From Magnetococcales bacterium HA3dbin3 (GTDB lineage Bacteria > Pseudomonadota > Magnetococcia > Magnetococcales > DC0425bin3): a stretch of DNA of 40,348 nucleotides. The number at the start of each line of letters is the position of its first letter. The stretch's first letter is position 1. The position numbers and the translations under genes are program-made. The notes below the pieces were generated by a model, which was not told the DNA's origin, ran no database searches, and worked only from the letters and a program-made list of their open reading frames with translations. This document shows, in pieces, positions 1 to 8,354 of this stretch. Location of the stretch: the NCBI GenBank assembly GCA_002753495.1, contig PEAJ01000004.1, positions 1-40,348 on the forward strand, given 5' to 3'.

Positions 1-207
1 TCGAGAAGACCGCGATTCTGCTGAGGACGGGAATGCGCGGATATCCATCAGGGTCCGAGAGGAGCGACATCCTCTCACCAAGAGACCGGATAGATGACTG
101 CAACTCCACCGTCCCATGTCGCCACAGCTGATTTTTTCCTTGCCAAACGGGGCAGACCATAGATGGAATTGGAATAACGAAGTTATCGCTTTGCGTGCAA
201 ATTGGAA

Positions 208-1236
208 TCAGGTTACGGGAGGAGGAGAGCCCCCGGCTTTTGGCAGAGCTTCCGGCAACCTGAACCCCAGCCACAGGAACACAACCCCCAGGGCCCCGGA
301 GAGAACCCACCCGGCCAAAACCATGGTCGAAACCAGAATCGCCTGTTCCGGTGCGCCATGCACGAGGTTGAACAGGAAAATGAGCGTGGCATCACGAGTT
401 CCAACCCCCATCTGGCTGACGGGCAGAAAGTTACAGATGACCGTGAGCGAAGAGCACCACCAGACAAAACCGCCATCCAATTCCAGCCCCACCGCGCGGG
501 CAAACAGGCCCAGGCTCAGTGCCTGGATGGCGCTCAAGGCGAGTGAGATGAGCAGCAGTCCGCTCAAGGCTTGCCAGCCAAGCGTGTGCACGACCGGGTC
601 GAATTGCGGTTCGTCTTCGTTTTGCGAGGCGTGACCGAGGTGCCAGCGTCGCTGCAGATGGTCGATTCCCTTCGCCGCCCAGCGCGAGCTGCCCTGGGTG
701 AGCAGCAGCAGGAAAGGGATGGTCGCCAGCAGCAGGAGGGCGACAGGTCCCGCCAGCAGCCAGGGGTCCAACCCGAGTGGGAAAAACCCGAGACCAACCA
801 GGGAGATCATCACCATCGGGATCAGGTCGAAAAAACGGTCGATGATGACGCAGCGAATGGCGACGAACAGGCTTGGTGCCAGCGGGCGAACATAGAGAAA
901 GCGATAGAACTCCATGCCAATGCGTGCCGGCGTCACCAGGGCGAAAGCGGCGGCGACATACATCGCCCGCAGGGTGTGGCTCCAGGGGATGACAGTCTCC
1001 ATCTGTCGGCAGAGGAGATTCCAGCGGAGGGAACGGAAGCTGGTAATGCTACCAGCAACCAGAAGTCCGGAGAGGAGCCAACCAGCATCGACCGTGCGCG
1101 CCGCCGCCCACAGCCGCTCAGGGGAGACCAGGTGATAAAACAACCCGACCAGCAGCAACAATCCACCCCAATGCCACCAACGTCTGCGAGACGGGGACGA
1201 TGCCGGGGCGGATGCGAAGGAGGGGCGTTTCAGCAA
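208..1236 (-). CDS. Flippase-like / lysylphosphatidylglycerol synthase TM-region family integral membrane protein
   Basis: 342-aa ORF with many hydrophobic segments and UPF0104/AglD-like motifs (SLRWNLLCRQ; PARIGMEFYRF; LPVSQMGVGTRDA). Probable TTG start overlaps the tail of the upstream gene. Confidence 0.75.
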   Translation of the reverse strand: MLKRPSFASAPASSPSRRRWWHWGGLLLLVGLFYHLVSPERLWAAARTVDAGWLLSGLLVAGSITSFRSLRWNLLCRQMETVIPWSHTLRAMYVAAAFALVTPARIGMEFYRFLYVRPLAPSLFVAIRCVIIDRFFDLIPMVMISLVGLGFFPLGLDPWLLAGPVALLLLATIPFLLLLTQGSSRWAAKGIDHLQRRWHLGHASQNEDEPQFDPVVHTLGWQALSGLLLISLALSAIQALSLGLFARAVGLELDGGFVWWCSSLTVICNFLPVSQMGVGTRDATLIFLFNLVHGAPEQAILVSTMVLAGWVLSGALGVVFLWLGFRLPEALPKAGGSPPPVT

Positions 1237-1240
1237 GGGA

Positions 1241-2257
1241 TCAACCCCGCCGTTTGCGGCGTGTCATCGCCCACCACACCCGGGCAATGGCCGCTTGCAC
1301 GGCACGTGGATCGACGTTCATGAGCAAGTTGTTCTCCTGATAGCAGTTGGTCCAGCAACCCTGACAACGGTAATGTCCCAGGGCACTGAAGGCCGTCGCA
1401 AAGGGGTCGCGCAGGGTGTTGCCGAAGGTATCGATGGTGGTCAGGTTGTTGCAGGGAAGCAGCGCGCCATCGGTGTTGATAACACAGGAGATGCGCCCGG
1501 CCCAGCAGCGGTCGGCAAAGAGGGAGGGGTGCGGCCATTTTTTCAAAAACTCCAGGTAAGCAAAGGAGTTGTAAACCGGTCGCCCGGCTTTCTTGGCAGC
1601 AATGAGGGCATCGATGGTCGCCCGGAAGGCTGCCGGTTCCGGGGCAATGTCATCCAACTCCGCGCGAAAAAAATCCCGACTCTCGACCGGTTGGAATATT
1701 TGCCAGAACCCTTCCTGCTCGGCGACGGCGAGCAACGGTTCCACCTCCTGGAGGTTGTGCCGGGTCAGCACCGTCAACCCCAACACCTTGATGCCGCGCG
1801 CACGGCACAGACGGCAGGCGGCAAGCACCTTGTCGAAGGATCCCTTCTTGCGCTGCCGGTCGTGGGTCTCTTTCATGCCGTCCAGGCTGAGGACAAGAAT
1901 GTCCAGATGCTGCAACGCGTCGATGCGCTCGGGCACCGACCAGCCGTTGCTGGTCAGGGTGGTGGCGAGGCCAGCGTCGGCGGCGGTACGGATCAGCTCG
2001 CCAATATCGGCGCGGGCGAGGGGTTCACCGCCGGAAAAACCAAACTTGAGCGCCCCCGCCGCCCGTGCCTGAAGGATGATCCTTTTGATCTCCTCGGTGG
2101 AAGGGTCAGGCAATGGCATCTGGTCGAAGTGGCAGTAAACACAGCGAAACCCGCAACGATGCGTCACGCGCATGGTAACAAGCAGCGGCAGGCGCCGCCG
2201 CAGAACAAAAATCTTCCAGGCGGAAGCGAGCAATCGCCAGGCGGAGAATCGGTTCAT
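1241..2257 (-). CDS. Radical SAM protein with C-terminal Cys-rich (SPASM-like) region
   Basis: CGFRCVYC (CxxxCxxC), SGGEPL, and C-terminal CWAGRISCVINTDGALLPC...CQGCWTNCYQ. Start trimmed from 2290 to 2257 because GGAGGAGGG lies just upstream of that ATG. Confidence 0.85.
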   Translation of the reverse strand: MNRFSAWRLLASAWKIFVLRRRLPLLVTMRVTHRCGFRCVYCHFDQMPLPDPSTEEIKRIILQARAAGALKFGFSGGEPLARADIGELIRTAADAGLATTLTSNGWSVPERIDALQHLDILVLSLDGMKETHDRQRKKGSFDKVLAACRLCRARGIKVLGLTVLTRHNLQEVEPLLAVAEQEGFWQIFQPVESRDFFRAELDDIAPEPAAFRATIDALIAAKKAGRPVYNSFAYLEFLKKWPHPSLFADRCWAGRISCVINTDGALLPCNNLTTIDTFGNTLRDPFATAFSALGHYRCQGCWTNCYQENNLLMNVDPRAVQAAIARVWWAMTRRKRRG

Positions 2258-2303
2258 GCGTTGCCCTCCTCCAGAAGTTTCTGCGTCCATTCCGGTGGCC
2301 CGC

Positions 2304-3113
2304 TCATCGGCAGTGGGTCAGGGCACGGATCAGGTCCCATTTGGTCAGTGCCCCCACATCCATGGTTAAGGCGACGCCTTCACCACGGGCAAGTTTGTCG
2401 CTCACGGTGACGAGATGAAAACGGTCGCGCCACTCCCGCCACAGTACCAGCAACGGCTCGACGCGATCGCGATGCCCGGCATGCAGGGGATGAAAGAGCA
2501 AGGTTGCATCCGCCCCGATCTCCTGCCGCCAGCAGGTGATCGCCTGGGTGATATCGCGTTGTTCGTAGGCGAGCAGGTCGTAGTCGGATCGGCTGGTGAT
2601 GGGCACCTGCATCAATCCCGAATCGGGTTCGCGGAAAGGGGCAAGTGCCGCGGTGCGGTTGGCATAGAGCGGATAGTCAAACCCCACCGCGCCGGAGATG
2701 TAGGTAAACCCCAGTTCGGCGGCGAGGCTGGCAGTCTGCGGATGGTGCGAAAGAAAGGGTGGCCGCAACCCTCGTGCCGACAGGCCGATGCGCGCCAGGG
2801 CATCTCGTGCCCGGGTCAGGTCGTCGCGAATTGCCTGTGGGGTGAAGAAGGCATAGGCGCAGTGGTGGTAACCGTGGACGGCGATTTCGTGTCCCTGGTC
2901 GGCAAGCCGCCGGATCCACTCTGTTTCACGTTCGATCAGGAAGGCAGTGACAAAAAAGGTGAAGGGGATCCGCTCCTGGTACAAGTGTGGCAGCAGGCGC
3001 GCCAGGGCAGTGGCATCGGATTCGCGACGTAGGCGGTTGAAGGCATTGCGCAAAAAGACCCGCGGGCGCACCACGCGCAGTGTTTGCAGGATGGGATTAC
3101 CACCGAAGGCCAT
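2304..3113 (-). CDS. Polysaccharide deacetylase family (NodB-like) protein
   Basis: Motifs ITFFVTAF..., GHEIAVHGYHHC, LRPPFLSHH, LLFHPLHAGH. Start trimmed to ATG at 3113 (MAFGGNPILQ), directly after the upstream gene's stop; the longer ORF start overlaps the methyltransferase. Confidence 0.8.
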   Translation of the reverse strand: MAFGGNPILQTLRVVRPRVFLRNAFNRLRRESDATALARLLPHLYQERIPFTFFVTAFLIERETEWIRRLADQGHEIAVHGYHHCAYAFFTPQAIRDDLTRARDALARIGLSARGLRPPFLSHHPQTASLAAELGFTYISGAVGFDYPLYANRTAALAPFREPDSGLMQVPITSRSDYDLLAYEQRDITQAITCWRQEIGADATLLFHPLHAGHRDRVEPLLVLWREWRDRFHLVTVSDKLARGEGVALTMDVGALTKWDLIRALTHCR

Positions 3114-3120
3114 GCGGGTA

Positions 3121-3807
3121 TCACCCCTCGTCCGGGGGTTCAAGCGCCGGTCGACGTGCCACCAGCACGATCTCCTCGCGCCAGGCGGCGGGTCCAAAAC
3201 GGACAACGAGCCGCGAAGCGAAGCGCGCGAAGGTGCCGTGATAGTCGCCGATCGAGAGAAAATCGACGCGTTCGATGCGAAAGCGGTGCCGATGCAGCAA
3301 GGCTTGTAGTGCTGGCAGCGACCAGGGGTGGTGATAATCGATGCCGCGGGTTTGGCGCAGCAGCCGGCGGCGCAGCCCCAGCCATACCCCGACCAGCGAT
3401 CGGGCATTGGGCACCACCAAGCAGAGTCGTCCGCCTGGCACGAGCAGACGCGCCGCTTCGGCCATGAAGGCCTCGCCGTCGTCGGGGAGATGTTCGAGCA
3501 ACAGCACCGCGGTGAGGATGTCAAAGCTGCCATCGGCGAAGGGCATGCGGCCACAATCCCCCTGCACCACCGGTCGTGGTCCGGAACCCAGGGCGGTGAA
3601 AGCGCGATCAAGCCCGATGATGCGAAGATGGCTAGACGTTCCAAGGGCCCTCGCCAACACGCCGCGTCCGGCCCCCACGTCCAGCAGCCGGCCGTGCAGC
3701 GGGCCGGTACGCGCAAACCGTTCAAGCACCTCAAACACAAAGCCTGGGTGCTCGAACCAGGCATCTCCGTGGCTTTTTTGCCAAACATGTTCCCAGGTTG
3801 GTGGCAC
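3121..3807 (-). CDS. Class I SAM-dependent methyltransferase
   Basis: LLDVGAGRGVLA motif I, MPFADGSFDILTAVLLLEHLPD, LVPGGRLCLVVPN. Confidence 0.85.
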   Translation of the reverse strand: MPPTWEHVWQKSHGDAWFEHPGFVFEVLERFARTGPLHGRLLDVGAGRGVLARALGTSSHLRIIGLDRAFTALGSGPRPVVQGDCGRMPFADGSFDILTAVLLLEHLPDDGEAFMAEAARLLVPGGRLCLVVPNARSLVGVWLGLRRRLLRQTRGIDYHHPWSLPALQALLHRHRFRIERVDFLSIGDYHGTFARFASRLVVRFGPAAWREEIVLVARRPALEPPDEG

Positions 3808-3810
3808 CGG

Positions 3811-4887
3811 TCAGGGACCTTTCGTCCTGATGCTGGGATCCAGGCGATAGAATAATCCCTTGAAGATGGCGCCGCTGATGGTGGCGTTCGGGACCACCTC
3901 GCAGCCGAACCAGCACCCTGGGCAGGTCACCACCTGCCGCCTGGCCGCCTGCACCGCCTCGCCACGGCATGCTTCGGCGAGACTTTTCTCCTTCAGGTTG
4001 TCCACTCTCTGGCGAAACACGCTGCAGGTGACGAGATCGCCGTTGGGCATGAGACGAAAATAACGGCTCAAGGCCTGACAGCGAAAACTTGGCCGTTGCT
4101 CGCCGCGCAGAACTCGATTTTGCACCCCGGCGAGAAAGTAGCGATAGGTGGCCCGGCGCATGAGCGCGGTAAAGGGTTCGTTGCGCGCGAGCGCTACCGC
4201 CCATGCGACGTAGTCAGGGTCAAGTTTGGTCCAGTAGCGCATGCGCGCTTCGGGTGAGGCCTCGGCGTCAAACAGGTTGTGGACGATTCCATAGTGAATG
4301 TCGTCGACCCCGATTGCCCGCAAGGGTTCGCGCAGCAGCGCCACCTGTTCCGGGTGGTCGGGAAAGAGGGTCTGGTTGACGGCGAGAAACATCCCGGGAA
4401 GGTGGCGTCTCTTCAGGTCGACGAGTTGTCTGAGGGTTTCGAGCACCCGTTCCGAATAGCCGGGGATGCCACGGCGTTCATCGACGAAAGGGCCAAAACC
4501 GTCGAGCGAAATGCAGAGGTGCAGGGGATGGCGCAACCGGGCGAGGGTATCGACGATGCGCGCGGTCAACAGGCCATTACTGGTGACTTGAACCAGCAGG
4601 TGTCGTTCATCGACCAGATAGCGCAGCAGCGCGCCGATATCGGGACGCAGAAACGGCTCGCCGCCGGTCACCTTGACCACCGCCAGATCGCTGAGTGGAT
4701 CGAGCAGACGGCGGTAGTCGTCGACGGTCAGCTCCTGTTTGATGCTCCGATCTTTCCAGACATCGCAAAAGGTACAGCGGGCGTTGCAATGCCAGGTGAC
4801 CACCAGGGCGGCGAGATAGGGATCATCGGCCATGCCCAGGTGATGCTTGACCATGGCCCGGGCCAGACGAAAAAGGGCGCGGCTCAT
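3811..4887 (-). CDS. Radical SAM protein with C-terminal Cys cluster (SPASM-like)
   Basis: CNARCTFCDVW, VTGGEPFLRPDIG, C-terminal CQALSRYFRLMPNGDLVTCSVF...CPGCWFGCE. Confidence 0.88.
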   Translation of the reverse strand: MSRALFRLARAMVKHHLGMADDPYLAALVVTWHCNARCTFCDVWKDRSIKQELTVDDYRRLLDPLSDLAVVKVTGGEPFLRPDIGALLRYLVDERHLLVQVTSNGLLTARIVDTLARLRHPLHLCISLDGFGPFVDERRGIPGYSERVLETLRQLVDLKRRHLPGMFLAVNQTLFPDHPEQVALLREPLRAIGVDDIHYGIVHNLFDAEASPEARMRYWTKLDPDYVAWAVALARNEPFTALMRRATYRYFLAGVQNRVLRGEQRPSFRCQALSRYFRLMPNGDLVTCSVFRQRVDNLKEKSLAEACRGEAVQAARRQVVTCPGCWFGCEVVPNATISGAIFKGLFYRLDPSIRTKGP

Positions 4888-5022
4888 GTGTCGCCCCGGC
4901 GGCGAAGCACGTGACCCGCGTGGCGACGACGGTGCTGGTGGCAGGTCGACCGGATTGGCGACGGGCCGGGGATCGCGTTCATGGTGATGGTCGGGTGAGC
5001 CTTTGGGATTGTCGCCGGGCCT

Positions 5023-6078
5023 CTATCGGAACCAGGTCCCGACAAGCGCCTTGGCAAAGTTGAGGCCGTAGGTGAACACCCCGCCTTTTTTTGTGGTGCC
5101 GGAGGCGCGTTTGCGGATGGTGATCGGCACCTCGACGATGCGCACCCCACGCTTGCCGGCCTCGATGATCAGCTCCGAGGTGTGATACTGGTCCTGTTTG
5201 AGTTGCAGGGTGGCGAGTTTGTTCAGCACGAAGGCGCGAAAGCCGGAGGAGCAATCGGTGATTTTGGTCGGTGTCAGCAGGTTGATGACAAAGTTGAACA
5301 GGTGCAGTCCCGCCACCCGGACCGAACTCTCCCTCTCCCAGCTGCCAAGCAGACGGCTGCCGATGACAATATCGCCCCGACCTTCGAGGAGCGGATCAAG
5401 CAGGGTGGCGATCTCCTCCGGCAGGTGCTGACCGTCGGCATCCATGGTGACGACGTAGGTTGCGTGCAAGGCCCGGGCGATGTCGAAGCCACAGCGGATC
5501 GCCGCGCCGCCACCGCGATTGATCGGCTGCGACAGGCAGACCGCCCCATGTGCCCGCGCGACGGTCGCGGTGTCATCCTGGCTGCAATCGTCGATGACGA
5601 CCGGCACCACCTGCAACCCCTGGATGGTCCTTGGCATTTGCTCCAGGGTCGGGCCGATGTTTTCCGCCTCGTTGTAGGCGGGGATCACCACCGCAATGTC
5701 GGCCTGTTGGATCGTCTCGCCATAGCGTTGCTTGAATGCCATCACCACCAACGCACGAATCAGGCGGTCAAACTGCGTGCGTTGCAGGCTGATGTGATAC
5801 TGGCCGCGCACGATCAACACCCAGCTGGCGAGCCCCGAGAGCACGAGCAATCCGATCAGGCGCGAGAAGGAGTTGCCTTCCAGTTTGAGGAGATCGCGCA
5901 GCGCGTCGAGCGCGTCGGGGTCAAACCCCAACAGAATCAGGGAGCCGGCGATGCCCAGGGTAAGCAGAAAGTCACCACGGCGTAGAAAACCACGGTTGAA
6001 ACGGCGAAAGGCGGAAAAAACGAGCACGGCACCGATGATGATGCCGGCCCAGCGCAGCAGGGTCATCGGTTCGCCCAT
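5023..6078 (-). CDS. GT2 family glycosyltransferase with N-terminal DUF2304-like membrane region
   Basis: VVIPAYNEAENIGPTLEQMP, DDCSQDDT, MDADGQHLPEEI (DPM1-like GT2) preceded by about 110 aa of membrane segments. Start trimmed to MGEPM at 6078. Confidence 0.8.
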   Translation of the reverse strand: MGEPMTLLRWAGIIIGAVLVFSAFRRFNRGFLRRGDFLLTLGIAGSLILLGFDPDALDALRDLLKLEGNSFSRLIGLLVLSGLASWVLIVRGQYHISLQRTQFDRLIRALVVMAFKQRYGETIQQADIAVVIPAYNEAENIGPTLEQMPRTIQGLQVVPVVIDDCSQDDTATVARAHGAVCLSQPINRGGGAAIRCGFDIARALHATYVVTMDADGQHLPEEIATLLDPLLEGRGDIVIGSRLLGSWERESSVRVAGLHLFNFVINLLTPTKITDCSSGFRAFVLNKLATLQLKQDQYHTSELIIEAGKRGVRIVEVPITIRKRASGTTKKGGVFTYGLNFAKALVGTWFR

Positions 6079-6083
6079 CGTGG

Positions 6084-7166
6084 TTACCCCGCATCCGTGG
6101 GTGCGGAGAGTGGGGCGAGCAGATTCCAGGTACGCAGGAAATCCTTGATCTGTTCCACACTCATGGGCGGTTCGAGGTCCGAGCGGTAGGGTTTGTCGGT
6201 GATCTGTTGGGGGTCTGCCCCCTGTTGCTGGCAATAGTCGCGCCGAAGCTCCGCACTCCACATCGGCGGCAGGACGACAAAGTGGTCGCGCAGCTCGACC
6301 ACCCGGCGCAGCTCCTCCTCGTTGAGCAGCTCCTCGTAGAGCTTTTCGCCGGGGCGGGGACCGATCAGCTCGATCGGGTAGTCATCCGGGTCGCGTCCGT
6401 GCAGCGGGACGGTCAGCTCGATGAGTGCCCGCGCCAGATCGGCAAGCAGGATAGCGGCCATTTTGGTCACAAACACCTCGCCGCCGCGGGCGAGGGCAGC
6501 ACTTTTGAGGACCAGCTCCGCCGCCTGCTCCGGGGTCATGACGAAGCGGGTCATGCGCGAATGCGTCAGCGTCAGGGGATGGCCGCGACGAATCTGCTCC
6601 ATGAACAGCGGCAGCACCGACCCGCGTGACCCGAGCACGTTGCCGAAGCGGGTGGAGAAGAGGGCGGTTTCTCCCCCACGTCGCCCGAGGCCGGAGTTGG
6701 CGGCGGTGATCAGGCGCTCGCCCATCAACTTGGTGGCGCCCATGACGTTGGTCGGGTTGACCGCCTTGTCGGAGCTCATGAACAAAACCTGCCGCACCCC
6801 CTGACGGATGGCGGATTTGACAATGTTTTCGACACCGATGATGTTGGTCTGCACCGCCTCGAACGGGGAGAGTTCGCAGATCGGAACATGCTTGAACGCC
6901 GCGCCATGCAGGACGATATCCACCTCCTGCATCACCCGGAACACCTCATCGGCGTTGCGGATATCGCCCAGGTGGACATCGAAAGCGGTGTTGGCGCGAT
7001 GGGTCTGGTAGAGGTCGAAGATGCGTTTTTCGTCGTTGTCGAGGGCAATCAGCGACCCGACCTCGGACTTGAGGAGGGCATGAACCAGCATCAGACCGAC
7101 CGTGCCACAGGCGCCGGTGATCAGCACGCGCTTGCCGCCGTAGTGTGCCAGATACCCTTGCGCCAT
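6084..7166 (-). CDS. Polysaccharide biosynthesis NDP-sugar dehydratase/epimerase, CapD/FlaA1/PseB-like
   Basis: MAQGYLAHYGGKRVLITGACGTVG, HGAAFKHVP, FMSSDKAVNPTNVMGATK, RFGNVLGSRGSVLPLF, RPGEKLYEELL. Start trimmed to ATG at 7166. Confidence 0.88.
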   Translation of the reverse strand: MAQGYLAHYGGKRVLITGACGTVGLMLVHALLKSEVGSLIALDNDEKRIFDLYQTHRANTAFDVHLGDIRNADEVFRVMQEVDIVLHGAAFKHVPICELSPFEAVQTNIIGVENIVKSAIRQGVRQVLFMSSDKAVNPTNVMGATKLMGERLITAANSGLGRRGGETALFSTRFGNVLGSRGSVLPLFMEQIRRGHPLTLTHSRMTRFVMTPEQAAELVLKSAALARGGEVFVTKMAAILLADLARALIELTVPLHGRDPDDYPIELIGPRPGEKLYEELLNEEELRRVVELRDHFVVLPPMWSAELRRDYCQQQGADPQQITDKPYRSDLEPPMSVEQIKDFLRTWNLLAPLSAPTDAG

Positions 7167-7192
7167 GGTCTCTCCTTGCATCGGTCGCATCG

Positions 7193-8341
7193 TCAAGCCC
7201 AGGTCGTCCGGGGCAAGATGATATCGTCGCGAATCCGCGCGCGATACCTCTGGATGAAGGCAAGCTGCTCCATCAGCACGGCGTCGGTGAGCAGATGGGG
7301 TTGCAGACCAAGCGCGGTGAGCTTGTTGTGCGTCGGGTTGTAGTAGTGCTCTTCCGCCTCCTTGCGCGGGTTGACCAGGTGGTTGACGGTGGGGTTGAGC
7401 CCCATCTGCCCTGCCGCCTGGCACACGCGCGCCGCGATTTCGTTGACACTCATGGTCTCGGTGAACTGGTTCATGATGCGCAGCTCTCCAGCTGCGGCCG
7501 GGTGGTCAATGGCGAGCCGGATGCAGGCGATGGTGTCGATCAAATTCAGATAGCCACGGGTTTGCTGGCCCTTGCCATAGACTGTCAACGGCATGCCGAC
7601 CACCGCCTGCACGAGGAATCGATTGAGCACGGTACCGAAAATTTCGTCATAATTGGTGCAGGTGGCCAGGCGATCGTCACGGCGGATCTGCGGTGTGATC
7701 ATGCCATAGACCGGGCCCTGCATCAGGTCGGTCACGCGCATGCCCCAGGTGCGGACGTAGAACCAGAGCATGTCCGTATCCTGGATCTTGGTGGTGTGGT
7801 AGAGGGAGCCGGCCTGGCGCGGGTAGAGAAACTTCTCCCTGCGCCCCTTGTGTTCCACCTCCAGCCATCCCTCTTCGATGTCGATATTGGGGGTGCCGTA
7901 CTCCCCCATCGTTCCCAGCTTGATGATGTGGCAATCGGGGGCGTGACGTTTGACGGCATGGATCAGGTTCAGGGTGCCGCAGAGGTTGTTCCTGACCGTG
8001 AAATGCGCCTCGCGCGGCCCCAACATGGAGTAGGGGGCGGAGGGTTGTTCGGCGTAATCGATCACCGCCTCCGGCTTGAAGGTCTGAAAAACGCGTTCGA
8101 GGAGGTCGAAGTTGGTGATGTCGCCGATGGTGACCTGGATCGACCGGCCAGTCAGTTGCTGCCAGAGGGCCACACGCTCGTGCAGGGTCAGCAGCGGAAA
8201 GATGGGGGGCAGATCCCTCTCGACGCAGGCGTTGCGCCGGAAATAGTTGTCAACCAGGGCCACGTCGTAGCCCGCTTCGCTCAAGGCCATGGCCGTGGGC
8301 CAGCCCAGATAACCGTCGCCACCAAGGATCAAGACACGCAC
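7193..8341 (-). CDS. sqdB: UDP-sulfoquinovose synthase homologue (SQD1/SqdB family)
   Basis: MRVLILGGDGYLGWPTAMALS, AEQPSAPYSM, KLGTMGEYGTPNIDIEEG, LTVYGKGQQTRGYLNLIDT, NQFTETMSVNEIA, PRKEAEEHYYNP; resembles plant SQD1 along the whole length. Confidence 0.82.
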   Translation of the reverse strand: MRVLILGGDGYLGWPTAMALSEAGYDVALVDNYFRRNACVERDLPPIFPLLTLHERVALWQQLTGRSIQVTIGDITNFDLLERVFQTFKPEAVIDYAEQPSAPYSMLGPREAHFTVRNNLCGTLNLIHAVKRHAPDCHIIKLGTMGEYGTPNIDIEEGWLEVEHKGRREKFLYPRQAGSLYHTTKIQDTDMLWFYVRTWGMRVTDLMQGPVYGMITPQIRRDDRLATCTNYDEIFGTVLNRFLVQAVVGMPLTVYGKGQQTRGYLNLIDTIACIRLAIDHPAAAGELRIMNQFTETMSVNEIAARVCQAAGQMGLNPTVNHLVNPRKEAEEHYYNPTHNKLTALGLQPHLLTDAVLMEQLAFIQRYRARIRDDIILPRTTWA

Positions 8342-8354
8342 GATTTCCCCCTGT

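Noticed and set aside
2304-3788. 494-aa ORF as a single deacetylase fusion protein
   Set aside because: Its N-terminal part is the out-of-frame reading of the methyltransferase gene; the real start is most likely 3113.
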